A stretch of DNA of 64,000 nt from Ceratodon purpureus (Eukaryota; Streptophyta; Bryopsida; Pseudoditrichales; Ditrichaceae). Under the pieces are notes generated by a model, which worked only from the letters and a program-made list of their open reading frames with translations, was not told where the DNA came from and did no database searches. The stretch covers positions 25,633,437 through 25,697,436 of the forward strand of contig CM026426.1 of NCBI GenBank assembly GCA_014871385.1. Reading direction: 5' to 3'. Below, one piece after another: positions 21,800-33,837 of the stretch; the stretch's first letter is position 1, and each line of letters starts with the position of its first letter. The position numbers were made by a program, and so were the translations under genes.

Positions 21800-22494
21800 A
21801 AGTGAACCACAAAAGTGCTTATCTTTTTTCCAATTTCAGCCCCTTCTGTAAAGACTAGAGAAAGTGGGATTTACGTTATGTTGATGCAAAATTAAGTTTG
21901 GGATACGGAAAGTAGACTTGATCTTCTTCAACTTCCCAAAGTTGCGAGAAAAGATATTGAGTTTACAATGGAAAACGGAGACGTCAAAGTCAGGCAAAGT
22001 GAATGGTCGTCATTTGGAAGAGTGAACATAACGGTTTAGGGTTTTGTCCAAAATCACTTTTAATTTCGTGGTGCACTCTATATGTTTAAGAAGTATTCTA
22101 AAATAGTCAATTAATATACTCATTGATTGGTTTAGGGTTCCAAAAGTACCGCAAAGTACCGAGGGTCACTTCCACGGTACTTTTTGTGCGTTTTTTTTCA
22201 CCGAACATTGTTTTTTAAATTGAAAAAAACATCCTCTAAAGACAATAGATGGCTCCAAATGAAGAAATTAAGACTTTGGAAAAGTTCATTTTCATGAATT
22301 AGAACTAGTGGTCAAATTAAGTTTCAATTGAAGATATTCTTTTTATGAAGATGTATATAAGATACCTTATGACACCCTAGGAAGTGACTAAAATGCTCAT
22401 AAACTACACCAAAATGCTCAAAAACTACACCAAAATGCTCAAAATCAGCTTTGAGCCTTAAAAAACAGCACACTTCATATTCACTTGTTGGTGG
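21800..22494. other. AT-rich spacer with a short tandem repeat
   Basis: No gene is visible. A repeat of about 20 bp based on ACCAAAATGCTCAAAAACT occurs three times at 22388-22445. Confidence 0.6.
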
Positions 22495-23802
22495 TCACAT
22501 TTTGCACTTTGTGGTCCACTTTATTGTGCTCTCCCCCCCACCTATTGTTGCTTTTAACTCCCGAACGTCCGCGTCATGTTTGGCAAAAACTTCCTCTAGC
22601 AGACGCCGCATTACCGGGTCTGCTCCCAATACAACGTTTGCTGCACCTCTCGGCTGAGGAGGATCGTGATGGGCAGTGCTAGTTGTCGCACCTCGTCCGA
22701 ATAACCCGTGTTCCGAGCCGGGCATCCGCCAATCCCGTGAGGTCGTGGGAGCGATTCTCCCATCAAATCTGTGGTCCGACCAACCTAAACCCACGTCCGA
22801 CGCACCCAGACCCTCGTCCGACGCACCCAAACCCTCGTCCGACCTACCTAAACCCGCATTCGCGCTCTCGGTCCCACCGTGCGCCATGTCAAGGTCTATG
22901 TCAGCTCCAGAAAAGGAGGCTACTGTCGTGTTGACGATTTCTTCCAATCCGACCATAGCCACATCTGGCCCGGAACTCTCCTCACCTGCCTCGGATGGTC
23001 CCCATGCCGATCCCGTCCGATCGTTCCCCCCGTCCCTCGCATGGGATGCAGTCGCCGCGCCCGACCCTTCTCCCGCACTCCCGCCAATGATGGGGTCCGA
23101 CCCACTTCCCTGCCAATCGGATCCGAGCATGCCAGCCATCTGATCCTCGTACGTGGCATTCTGTATTGTGCGTTGCCGTGGTCTCCCGGCCCTCGTCGGT
23201 TCCCTGTCTGTCGGTATCGGACCCCCTGGATCTTCAACGAGGGAGGGATTACGCTTGAACCATTCGGGCACATCTATATAAGGTATGTGCACCGGCTTCT
23301 TCGCTGTCAATTTCTCTCTTAGACCTCCGAAAGTGGAGCCTGGAGTCTTTAAGGTAGACCAGTCGACCTTCTTCTTCAACACATGCTCGGCATACAGCAG
23401 GGAAAGAATAGCCTTCGGGATCTCGTTCTTGGGCCACTTCGATTCATTGGAAATTGCCCGAAGAATGCAGAGGAATCTCCACTTCACGTCCACGTCTGTC
23501 AAGGATGCATATTTCGCGTTCTTCGACTTACAGTGTTGCGCGTGCGAACTATCTGGCCAAAGCCGATCGAAATGAGGAAAGTCGACAAAATGCATAGCCG
23601 TCGCAGCGTCCCAAGGCTCTGGCACTTCCTCCCAGCCATTAGCTGCCAGTATCGCTCTATTGTGGAAAACGTCCAGCTGCAAATCCAGTTCTTTGCGGGC
23701 TCTCTTCCCGGAACCACTGGCGGACTGCGATCCGCCGGCGGACTCATCTCCGCCCGGTCTGCTCGGCCTCCTCCTAGAGGGAGTGCCCGATCCGGTGGAC
23801 AT
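22495..23802 (-). CDS. Unrecognised 435-residue protein with internal GLGxSD repeats
   Basis: The ATG at 23800-23802 is chosen; the frame extends ten codons upstream only to a GTG. The N-terminus is Ser/Arg/Gly-rich and basic (GSGKRARKE). Residues about 35-190 look globular (for example KWRFLCILRAIS and HIPYIDVPEWFKRN) and could be a DNA- or protein-binding domain. The second half is low complexity and includes four copies of a GLG(A/R/W)SD(E/V) unit encoded by 24-bp DNA repeats (about 22776-22856). The C-terminus near 22550 has a short helix and then GGGE. A GT donor-like site at ATAG|GTGGGG suggests that the real exon may end before 22540. I do not recognise the family and assign no function. 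Confidence 0.5.
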   Translation of the reverse strand: MSTGSGTPSRRRPSRPGGDESAGGSQSASGSGKRARKELDLQLDVFHNRAILAANGWEEVPEPWDAATAMHFVDFPHFDRLWPDSSHAQHCKSKNAKYASLTDVDVKWRFLCILRAISNESKWPKNEIPKAILSLLYAEHVLKKKVDWSTLKTPGSTFGGLREKLTAKKPVHIPYIDVPEWFKRNPSLVEDPGGPIPTDREPTRAGRPRQRTIQNATYEDQMAGMLGSDWQGSGSDPIIGGSAGEGSGAATASHARDGGNDRTGSAWGPSEAGEESSGPDVAMVGLEEIVNTTVASFSGADIDLDMAHGGTESANAGLGRSDEGLGASDEGLGASDVGLGWSDHRFDGRIAPTTSRDWRMPGSEHGLFGRGATTSTAHHDPPQPRGAANVVLGADPVMRRLLEEVFAKHDADVRELKATIGGGESTIKWTTKCKM

Positions 23803-23918
23803 CCTCGTGCTGCGAACTTCGGACCTGCTCACAGTATCTTGGTTAGATCCTGATACGATTACTCTTAAACCCTAAACGGACACTTCGCATATGCTGGGTT
23901 CAGGGGAAAAAATTAACA

Positions 23919-23931
23919 TTAAGTATATAAT
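23919..23931 (-). promoter_or_regulatory. Possible TATA box for the 435-residue protein gene
   Basis: The minus strand reads CATTATATACTT about 120 bp upstream of the chosen ATG. It is a weak match supported mainly by position. Confidence 0.3.
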
Positions 23932-23934
23932 GTG

Positions 23935-25549
23935 ACAGAGCACACGAATAGGGTCAATTTAGTACTTACAGAATATTCAGGTCGTACAAGGACCCCACGC
24001 TCACCCCGCACCCCGCGCGCCCGCACACTCAGAGAGAGGCAAGCGGTCTGGGCGCAAAAGTTGAGAAGTGTGGAGAACGAATGTGCGTCCGAACTTGCAT
24101 TTATACGAGTCCGCCTCTCCGTTCCGCACCCGCCCGACCCACTGCCCATCCTGCTCTTGCCCCTTTGCATTCCTCGCTCCCTTCCACATCCCCCGCTCCC
24201 TGTCAAGTGCACAACGTTCCCAGGAATCCGACGTCCAGTCCGACTACTGATCCGCATTCCGATTCGTAATTGTCAGTCCGGCTTGCAGTCCGCAGTCCGC
24301 GCTACAATCCGGATTGTAGTCCGCTGCATCGCGGACACGCGCGAACGTTCCAGAGTGACCTCGTCCGACCTCGTCCGTCGTATCGCTCTTCCAAGCTTTG
24401 GTGCTCCCCAATTATCACGCCATCTGGGACAGGGTTCCGCTGCGTCCATCCGGCTTGGTTTTTTATCGATTAAAGTTTTCCTTATTATTTTTTCATTATC
24501 TTTCTCGGATGTTTTTTGTGCCAAAGAGCAAACTTCATCTCAAAGAGGGGGTTGAGGTCCTCGTCGGACGACTTTTCACATAAAAGATAGGATACTGCAG
24601 CATTATACATGTACAAAACTATCACTAGTTCGGAAGTATTCCTGAAGTTTATAGTTACGGATCACAATGAGGATGAGTTCGAATTGCAAGGACGTGTCCG
24701 ACCGGATGTTGGATTAATCGTTTAACAAGTTCTCTGTGATGATCGGCTATACAGCAAGTTCTTACTGAACAGTTGCACATTCAGAATCGTGTTCGAGAAA
24801 AAAAGGAAGGAACCATACAGATAGAGGTTGCATGCAAGATTTTATTTTTTTTTTGACGCAAAGGAATTCCATTGCAAAAGATAGATTACAAGCCCGCATT
24901 CAAGAGTCTATCACGCATTGCCCTGGCTAGAACACCAGTATCGTACATGAAGAGGATACACAACATACGCAAAAACTAATTAGGGGTAAGGCAGGCACAT
25001 GACAGCCGTCAGAGCCAGATTTCCATAACGCAACGCGGACTCCATATCACGACAATGAATGATCCGAGATTTAATGCACGCCGCCAATTCCATTGGACGA
25101 GAATCTTACGAAATTGGGACTTTATTGGACGTTGCCAGAGCACTGTTCTATACATAGTAAAAAGGCACATAAACTGATAGTAACAAGATGTCTTGCAAAG
25201 GTTCGTGCAGGATTAGAAAAGCCGAGTAATCCAACCCAGGATCACTTTCCGTAAATTTAAAATAGGAACTGCAAAAAAGGGATCTGTGAGACGTAAGTTA
25301 CAGTGAAGAAAAGTTCTCAAAATGGAGCTTAAAAACTGCAAAGCTCATTATGCACCGCAGCTCCAGCTTGCCCTCAAAAGAGGCGGGTTCAAAGGAAGTT
25401 GCATTGCATCGCTGGCGGATTCATACTCCAACAAAATTGTTCGTTCGAATGCAGGACCACCCTTCCATTGCGCAAATACCCGCTCCATTCTAATAAGCCC
25501 GTAAACTGTTCCACTTCATATGGCTCCGTAGTGTCCACTTACAAATGGA
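23935..25549. other. Non-coding interval, partly CGGA-rich
   Basis: TCCG words are dense to about 24,560. A T run near 24,841-24,854, followed by GACGCAAAGGAATTCCATTGC-like sequence, resembles the poly(A) end of a retroposed sequence on the minus strand. No supported gene is present. Confidence 0.4.
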
Positions 25550-26164
25550 TTAATAGTTACACGTACATTCCGGCTCCGACAGAAGATCCACGAAATCGGT
25601 CTGCGTTCCCTGGTCGCGAGTGACGCGCCGGGGCGTCGTGGATCCGCGAAAAGCAGGGGGTTGAGGATGCATACCTTCGTAATCGCGACTAAGCCGGCGT
25701 TCCCGACTTCTGCGATGCCGTGCGACTCGGCCACCCCCGGCGAGAGTCCGAGAAGATATGTCCGGTCGGATTGGAGCGGAGATGTCCGTCTCGCGATGCG
25801 CGCTTCTGGGTGATCCGGTCTGCGAGTTTGTGGGAGTTCCGCTCTGCGCGTGAGCCGAGCCGTGTGCAGTTTGATCTCCCGAGTTCGCAGCTCCGGCGGC
25901 GAGTAGACTCCGTCGCACCCAAGTGTAGTTCAACACATTGTTGACGTTGGTGAACTGCTCCTGCATAATGGGCGTCCACTGGAAATCTCGAGAAGTATTC
26001 AACAAAGACCTCACAATATCCTGGTGATCTGGTAAATACCGGAAATCTCTAATCTCGTGCATCACGCGGGTTACAAGCAGCCACTGCAAAACATCCGTGG
26101 CGGTCTCAGGGTGCGGGGAGGACTCTGTCGGACTAGGCATTCTAAACGAGGAGCTCCCGGCCAT
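25550..26164 (-). CDS. Unrecognised 204-residue protein
   Basis: The ATG at 26162-26164 gives MAGSSSF and a Ser/Pro-rich start. A helical stretch (VLQWLLVTRVMHEIRDF, then DIVRSLLNTSRDFQW) follows to about residue 85, then a Ser/Thr/Arg-rich disordered region with RRSRERRLSR. The final residues are acidic with TCNY. I see no known domain. Strand, composition and CGGA content match the neighbouring cargo genes. It could also be one exon of a longer gene. Confidence 0.4.
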   Translation of the reverse strand: MAGSSSFRMPSPTESSPHPETATDVLQWLLVTRVMHEIRDFRYLPDHQDIVRSLLNTSRDFQWTPIMQEQFTNVNNVLNYTWVRRSLLAAGAANSGDQTAHGSAHAQSGTPTNSQTGSPRSAHRETDISAPIRPDISSRTLAGGGRVARHRRSRERRLSRDYEGMHPQPPAFRGSTTPRRVTRDQGTQTDFVDLLSEPECTCNY

Positions 26165-27129
26165 GCTACGAGACGATGCGGAAATCAAGAGAGTCAAGTG
26201 GGAGTCTCAAATGACAGTCTCAAAAATACGCACCCTGTTCATTCTAAAACGAGAGTCTCAAGAATAACCAAAATTACTATACGCATATCGTGGAAGAGCA
26301 TAGGTAATCTACCGTGTAGACAGTAAACTGCCGTTGTAGAAGAATGAGTGAATAATGACTGAACAATGCATTTGACATGATATCCGAGAGCAGAGAAAGA
26401 GTGACAATGATTAGATCAAGCATGTTAATCATAACTACTGATGTTTTGGTGGGAGTGGAGACATGTTAGTGCATGACTTAAAGAAGAACGTCCACTCAAA
26501 TCCAACATTGCAATCCGTCGTCCGACCTTCGTATCCGCGCTCTCCGCATCCCGTCCGCATGAACCCGGGTGCATTTGGATCCGACGAGAGCACGCTCCCG
26601 ACCTGTCCGACCCACTGACCGCGTAATTCCCAGTGTTGAACGCAGGTTCCGATGGCTCGATCGCTCCGATTCTCCGATCACAGCGACTGTTACGGACCAC
26701 GCAGCCAAGAATAAACAAAAATACGAGATTCGTGGAGAAAAGAAAACGCTATGAATGAAGAAGGATGAATAAGCGTTTAATAAGAAATAAAAATAAGGGA
26801 AAGTTATAGAGAAGTTATGAAATAATGTTTAAATAAGTATGATATAGAAACAAAATCGTGAATGATAAAGGAATGAGGTGGGAGTACATAATAGAATACT
26901 GAGCGGCTAAAGAATATATTAAGTCCTAAAGTTCTGAGGGTATTTTTCATCAAAACTGCCTGAAAACAGCTCCTCTTCGAAGCAAGGTTGATTCTGAAAA
27001 CTTGGGGGTTTTTTTTTTAACATCTAACCAAAAGATCTTGTAGCTAACTTCAATAATTTGCATACATACGTACATGCCCAAATTCAAAAAAAGCCCAAAC
27101 GTGGCAGATTGTCCTTTAGGGGTTAAAAA

Positions 27130-27470
27130 CGATAAATACAGAGTGATTACTAACAAGAGTATTGCAACGATATTAAAATTAGAATTAATTGGTGGCAATG
27201 ATCAATTAGATGGCATAAGAGCGAAAGTAGACTAAAAAATAATATAGAAGTCCAACTACAATTCCGATGAGGACAATTAAATTTCCTAAAAAAATATAAC
27301 GACCGTATAAATTATACTACGATTTAACTAGGTATGACAAAGTTGGTTGGCGTGTAGGCAAAAGGTTTAACATATGTAGGCAAAAAGTTTTGGATATGAA
27401 AGGCGTTTCAATTAAATCTTAACCGCAACCTAACGCAACGTACCGCAACTTACCGCAACTTACCGCAACT
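27130..27470. repeat. Direct duplication, copy 1
   Basis: From CGATAAATACAGAGTG onward the sequence matches 28193-28529 with only a few differences. It ends in an AACTTACCGC tandem run (27,420-27,490). Copies this similar suggest a young duplication or two ends of one inserted element in direct orientation. Confidence 0.85.
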
Positions 27471-28192
27471 TACCGCAACTTACCGCAACGTAACGTAACG
27501 TAACTTGCTTTAAACAGTAAGTTGCCACATTCCTTGACGAGTATAGTGGTACAACAACGTGCAATCCAGTGGTAGTAAAATAGCCCAACCTCTCTATACT
27601 ATAATTATTTGCTAAAGTTACAAGTTTTTAGCGTCATTATTGTTCTTGGATGACGATTAAATATTCTGTGTATTCAAAGAATGATTCACAAACAATTTAC
27701 GACTTTTAACAAATTGAGTTCTTCAGCAATGTTAAATTTGATGTGTTTATTATACGTTTCTCTTTACCTTTTTAATTCATATTTGACCAAATACATGTAT
27801 CTTTTGTTAAACTTTATGTTAAACTTTGCTGTGTTTAACGTCTGGACCAGCAGGGCTTGCAATTGGCTATATCATACTAAAGCTAATATACTAAAGCCAG
27901 CAAATCTGCAGGCCGACCCTAAGTCACCTGAAGATCCTCTAAGCGCTTGAGTTCAGCAAATGATTCGTCAATATCCATTGTTTCAAACGTAGCAGAAGCC
28001 ATGGCCATCATTGGAGAAGACGTTCGTTGTAAATGGAACGGCAATGAGAAATTCCCTTCGCCGAATTTCGCAATTAAGCGGAGCTATGTGCACACGGATA
28101 ACATAAAGAAATGAAGTAGAGAGACGACTGCACGTGCATTGTGAGGTAGCACTAGCCCATCACCCCCCCCCCCCCCACCTTCCCCAATCTAT

Positions 28193-28529
28193 CGATAAAT
28201 ACAGAGTGATTACTAACGGGAGTATTGCAACGATATTAAAATTAGAATTAATTGGTGGCAATGATCAATTAGATGGCATAAGAGTGAAAGTAGACTAAAA
28301 AATAATATAGAAGTCCAACTACAATTCCGATGAAGACAATTAAATTTCCTTAAAAAATATAACGACCGTATAAATTATACTACGATTTAACTAGGTATGA
28401 CAAAGTTGGTTGGCGTGTAGGCAAACGGTTTAACATATGTAGGCAAAAAGTTTTGGATATGAAAGGCGTTTCAATTAAATCTTAACGGCAACTTACCGCA
28501 ACGCACCGCAACTTACCGCAACTTACCGC
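28193..28529. repeat. Direct duplication, copy 2
   Basis: This is nearly identical to 27130-27470. Both edges of this copy are marked by ATTGTGAGGTAGCACTA followed by a poly-C run (28,138-28,176 and 28,529-28,578), so a flanking segment is duplicated too. Confidence 0.85.
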
Positions 28530-28621
28530 ATTGTGAGGTAGCACTACCCCACCGCTGCCCCACCCCCCCCCCCCCCCCTTTCGTAACAATGAGGATAATG
28601 GGATTTGGGTTTAGAGAGCAC

Positions 28622-28703
28622 GTATGCACATGTTTCTAATATGCACATGTTTCTTATATGCACATGTTTGTTATATGCACATGTTTGTTATATGCACATG
28701 TAC
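28622..28703. repeat. Short tandem array TATGCACATGTTTNTTA, about five copies
   Basis: Five copies of an approximately 17-bp unit are visible (ATGCACATGTTT followed by CTAAT, CTTAT or GTTAT). It lies in non-coding AT-rich DNA. Confidence 0.85.
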
Positions 28704-29559
28704 GCAAAATCAACGTAATTACTATACTCATGTGTTGGTTGCATAAACAAACATTTAAAAAAATATATAAAAATATATCTCCAAAGATTAGAGATTTTAC
28801 AGGAATCTTGGAATGTAAATGCCGTAATTAGTAAATGATTGTCACACGCTTTAATAACTTGTTATTTGGGCTTTTATAAAACGGATGCCAAAAAATTCCA
28901 ATGTTTTCCTTATTCCATTTGTTTTTTATAATACAGATTCTCACTCTGTTTGTAAATCACGTACAATTACATCCACATGTGGAATACTATACCAAATGGG
29001 ACTTCCCACGATGCATGCTCTACGAAATAATGATATTTTTATTATTCGGAACATGATAAAATAGACAAAATTGAGGGACCGCGGAGGGTGCACTCTAATA
29101 CGCACGGAAGGGAAGTGAACTGTACGCAAACAGGGACGAGGATTACAATGCAACCCGTCCGACCTGCAGCGGACATCCGGCAACGGGATCGGACGAGTAG
29201 CCTCCGAGATCATCCAATCAGTATAGGCGCCGGACAGTGAGTCGGACAGTGCCATATCCGGGGTAGCGAAGAGTGCATGTCTGACACAGAAGTGAGGATG
29301 GCGCGAGGAGGGGAGTGCGAGGAGGGGAGTGCGAGGAGGGGGAGTCGGAGGGGCAAGACACAGAACACTAAAGGATCCACGGCGGACGAGGTCGGAGAGC
29401 CACCAAAAGGGGATATTAATTGTGGGCGGACAGAGGTCGCACATCTGTCGCGGAGCAGACCGATTCATGCGCGGACGGGTGACGAGGTTGTCGGACACGG
29501 CTCGGATAAGTACGGAATGGAGGTCTCCTCATATCGTAGTATGAAGACTAGGCGAGCGT

Positions 29560-32500
29560 TCACTCTCGGATCCGAACAGTTGGGTCGTTGGCTTCGTCGC
29601 AACGTCGGTCCTCCTCGGATTCATCTGTGCTCATGTCGTCATCAGACCGCGGACTTCTAGTGCTTAGCCGCAACTCATCGTCTCTGGTGATAACTAGCTT
29701 CTTCGTTGGACGGGATCCTTGAGGGTCGCGTATTCCATTTTCATCGAGTTCAGGTCTACCTTCGGAGTTGTCAGGTTCGTACGGGGCGAAACGCGACGCA
29801 GTCCCCTGGAACCTTTTCTTTCGCTTTACACCTCTTGTTGTTCGTTGGATAACACTTCCCCTTGCAGGACCACTGGACACTCTTGCCCCAGTCGTGCAAC
29901 TAGATGCACGTGCCGCAGGGTCCCGGATCGACGTAGATGGAACCCCTCTACGCACGGGCCGGCTGCGCGAAGAAGACGCGGTCAGAACAACGGACTGGCT
30001 ACCGTTGGTTACAGCAGATCCTACTGCTCGGCGTCTGCGACCCCGGCCGGAGGTCTGCTGCGGAAGGATGTGACCCCTACCAACGGGGGTGGAGAGCAGG
30101 GCAGAAGCTGGCTGTTGCTGGTTTACAGCCATACTTCCGGACGTACTAGCAAGGCTTCGAGTTATGGGACGGCGTATTTCCTCAGACGGGGTCTGAACTT
30201 CCTGGTCGGCCATCCTCCTTCTCGAATCTTCCTCCGTCATTTCATCTCTCCGGCGATTGATAGGTGGTAAATCCTCCTGAAAAACTGTTCGAATCTCTCC
30301 CTCCATGTTCGCCAGGTTCTCGTCGAAATCCCTCTGGCCAAATGACAAAGAATCACTCCAAGGCTGCGAGAAGTCCGTGTCGACGATAGGTATCCTCCGG
30401 GCCGGACTACCATCTCCTCTGTCCGACTGTATTTCTGCTTCGTTGATCGGACTCTGAGCTCGACGCTCACCTCCTGCATACGCCTGCCGTCCGACGCGAC
30501 TATCCTGGCGGAGGATATCTTCAACCGCATCTCGGCGATGTCCTGCGTCGAACATATTGTGGAAGAGCTCGGCAATCCGGACATTGCCACCGTCGTCACC
30601 GTCAGATCCTGCGTCGTCCGATCCGGATTCCTCAAAGTCGCTCTCGGGCGGATCGTCGTCCGCAAGTCTGACACCCCCCATGCCCAATCCGCCCTGTCCG
30701 ACACCATCCATGCGGGCATCGTCCGCCACATCGTCCGCTACATGGTCTCCTCCCCGTCCGACGTCTTCCTCCTCGTCGTCCTCGTCCGGATCCTCGCCAT
30801 CGAGGTCATCGTCGGAATGAACCTCCTCTAAGCCATACCACTGTGCCGGACGCGGGGCCCGGCGGTGACGAACGAGTCTACTGTTCGTGTAGATATACAG
30901 GAGGTCCTCCGCTCGTACATGTTTCAATCTATTGCGCACCTTGCTGTGCACGTAAGAGTACATGCTCCAGTTGCGCTCACACGCAGACACGGAGCAAACC
31001 TGTCCAAGTATACGTCTAGCTATTGTTTGGAGAGCCCAGGCTCCACCTCCCATTGCGTCCCACCATTCGTGGATAGCAGTGCCGTGCGCCTGGGGATCGG
31101 TTGAATCAGCAAATGCCTCCCGATTCTCGAGGAAATCCTGATACAGGACAAGGATCTGGACGTAATTCTCCTCGTTAGAGGATAACTTGCGAAAAACCCG
31201 GTTTAAAATGATCCTCGACTCCTCGTGGTTATGAAGTGGCGCCCATCCACGTAGGGTCGGGTTGAGCATCGCACCTGCCCAATGAAGATCTGTCAACATC
31301 ATAGCCCATCTGTGGTCGAATGCGACCATGGCGTCTGCTGCCAGGTCCGCGTTCAATCTAAACGGATGGGAGGAAAAACTGCGGACGTGGTTCTTCAAAT
31401 CGTACATCGCCCTCCAAGCTAGGCCCATTGCAGGTGCCTTCCCATCAAAAAGGCGTAATGCCTTCACCACTAGGATGACCATGTATAAGAAGTTATGGCA
31501 CGTGTTCCAGAAACCGTCCGCACGCACGTACTTCCGAAATAGGCGGACCCTCTTCCCTGCTGAGCTGTTCACATCAGGATAGGTTGCTAAAATACCTGCA
31601 AACGCCGGATCGATGACCATTCTCTCAAATGCATTCCGAAGTTCCACAAGACGCTCGATCATAATGAAATTCGTCGCGAACGCGTCTCAACGGGCAAACG
31701 GATGGTCAGATTGGGACACATCCTGCGAAACAAAGCCATTGATGAATGATGATTTCTAACCCATAGACAAATAAGTCTCGCCTTTCGGACTATGTGCTTC
31801 ACCCAATCCTGCTTCCCCCAATCTTCGAGCAACAGATCCAAGCAATGTGCGGCACACCCTTGAACATAAATGTGAGGATATCGTGTCTCGAGCATCCGAC
31901 TGGATCCAAGCATGTTCGGAGCATTGTCAGTGCAAACTTGGACCACATGTTGCGGTCCGACCCGTTCCACAAACGGACGGATCTGAGAAGCGATGTAATC
32001 GCTATCTTTGTAGTGTCCCGTCGTGTCTATGGTTCCAAGGAAAACGTCGCCCCTGGTCCCACTCTGGATAACATTCAGAAGAGGACGACTCTGGACGTTG
32101 TCCCAACCGTCTGCACATATCGTAACACCGTATTTCTCTGTGGAATTGCCCGTGAGTTCCCTTACTTGTCTCACCATTTCCGCCTTTCTCGCGCTCAACA
32201 GTTTTGTGCGAATAGCATTCATCGATGGCGGCAGGTATGCCGGGAAGCGGGCTCGCACTGTTTCCCGAACGGCGTTAATGAAGGCAGGATGCTTAATAAC
32301 GTTGAATGGGATATTGGCTTCGTAGAATGCCGTCGCCCACACTTTATCTAATCGAAGTTTCGTGGAAGCATTGAATCCTTGCACAAGATTCACTTGACGC
32401 ATTTCCCTGGGTGGAGAACCCTGGGGTGCCATATCAAGCTCCTGCATAGCTGGCCCATCATTCGCGCGCGCCCCCTCGTTATCGGGAGCTTGAGGTATTA

Positions 32501-32804
32501 CCGGATCTGGGACCCCGTCACCTCCCAAGCCAATGTCATGAACATCATCGGGCTCTCTTCTAGGAACTTCACCTCCGCAGTCTACGAACAACCTCCTCAC
32601 CCGCGCACTCAGTAATCAGCAAATTTGTATACCGTAGTTACCTGGACCACCTAAAGGTCTTTATCCAGAGTGGGCGAACATTCTATCCCGACCGTACACA
32701 ATAGTCACATTACAAATTCTACACCTAACCTGTCTCTGAGGCCTCGCACCCACCACGCCCAAGTCTTGCCACCACTGATCCCAGGCCTCTACTCTTCGCG
32801 GCAT
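29560..32804 (-). CDS. hAT-superfamily transposase (BED finger, DUF659, dimerisation domain), frameshifted
   Basis: The protein begins with a BED-type finger exon (ATG 32802-32804; VRCRICNV ... MFAHSG), a TAA and a likely GTAACT donor at about 32647. The main exon opens near 32614. DUF659 motifs follow in order: CADGWDN (first Asp), CTDNAPNM (second Asp) and CAAHCLDLLLED. The frame stops at 31659 after VETR. The next frame carries on with FATNFIMIERL and the hAT C-terminal region ACERNWSMYSYVHSK (catalytic Glu, dimerisation). One missing T near 31680 explains the break. About 430 further residues form an acidic then Ser/Arg-rich tail with basic patches (RGRRRRAV, RGVKRKKR), much longer than usual for this family. 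The product should bind the element's termini and catalyse cut-and-paste. As sequenced it is interrupted by a stop and a frameshift. Confidence 0.85.
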
Positions 32805-32849
32805 GCCTGCGACAGAATGCAAGAATCTGGAGGGTGAACGCACTATTTA

Positions 32850-33829
32850 AGGCAAGATGGACCTATTACAGAAATTGCGCCCGACAACGCACTTCTAGCG
32901 TCGTTGAACGAGGGTGGAGGGATGGCCTTGCCCTGATTATGTTCCAGATCTCCGATGGAGTTCGGACGGTCCGTTCCAGTGGGCTATGCTTGACCCCTTG
33001 AGCACACTTGGGTCTCATGCAGAGGAACCTCAGTCGAGACCCCAGAGTCCTGAGACACGCAGTGCAAAGAAGGGAGAACAGATCGTGGTGAGTCGCATCT
33101 TTTATGGCACTCCCCGAGCGTGTCCGGGACCAGGAAGCGGAACATCGCGGAGTTGTTCCGGGTGTTGCGGACGAGGTCGGACGAGAGCGGGATCGATGGC
33201 GGTCCAGTAACCAGATTCGTTTTGGTCCGCGTTGTAGGAAAAAGATGGTCAGGATCTGCATATTATGGCAGTCGTGTGCTGACATCGGGGAGGTGGTTCG
33301 CACTCCGTGAGATTGGCCCGTGTACGGAGATGGATGAACCACGGACGGGCGGACTACCTGAAATCCGATCAATTTGCGGAATGTGGTCACTTCATAATCG
33401 GACATGGACGAGGTACCCCGACGGATTAGAGGCTCAGACGTGGTCCGCCGATCGAAACGTGCGCGTTCCGGAATCGGTCGGACGCGACCTCGGGGCAGTA
33501 CTGCGGCGAAGGCGGACATAGTTGATTACAGGAACGATTAAACAATATCGCGTCGTTCTTCTAGAGCATAGGTCAGGGGTCGGAACTTTGCGAAGCGGAA
33601 TCCGACTTCGGAAAGTCGGATTGTGTCTGGACAGTGAAAACGGCGCCGGATAATACGAACCCCGCACATCCGCCCTTTGGCAGGAGATTGTGCCGGTCCG
33701 GTCTAGCGCGGATGGTGATCCGGCACGGTCGGATAGGGGCAGCAGGCAACGGACGTTCGGATTCAATCCGAGGCAGCGTCGTCCGGCAAAGGGCGAATGG
33801 CGGACTATAGTGCGCGAGGTATGCCATGA
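32850..33829. other. CGGA-rich non-coding interval
   Basis: This is the spacer between the divergent transposase and plus-strand genes, with frequent TCGGAC and GGACGAGG. Open frames in both directions are compositional. Confidence 0.5.
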
Positions 33830-33837
33830 TATATAAA
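33830..33837 (+). promoter_or_regulatory. TATA box TATATAAA
   Basis: This perfect TATA match lies 80 bp upstream of the ATG at 33917 and is correctly placed for a short 5' untranslated region. Confidence 0.6.

Larger units (their letters stand above)
26700..28940. other. AT-rich block within the giant element
   Basis: Composition shifts abruptly to AT-rich, and CGGA words nearly vanish. The block holds a 340-bp direct duplication, poly-C runs and a short tandem array (listed separately) but no supported gene. It is likely nested sequence inserted into the hAT element. Confidence 0.55.

Noticed and set aside
21048-21800. 250-codon Ser-rich plus-strand frame
   Set aside because: It is antisense to the Glu/Lys-rich coiled coil of the second RING gene, which yields Ser/Phe-rich shadows.
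23860-23885. AAACCCTAAACG, telomere-like word
   Set aside because: It is a single occurrence, not an array, so it is unlikely to be an interstitial telomere.
27420-27530. Regular AACTTACCGC run as a possible CRISPR-like array
   Set aside because: The units are contiguous with no spacers, so it is a simple tandem repeat in eukaryotic DNA.
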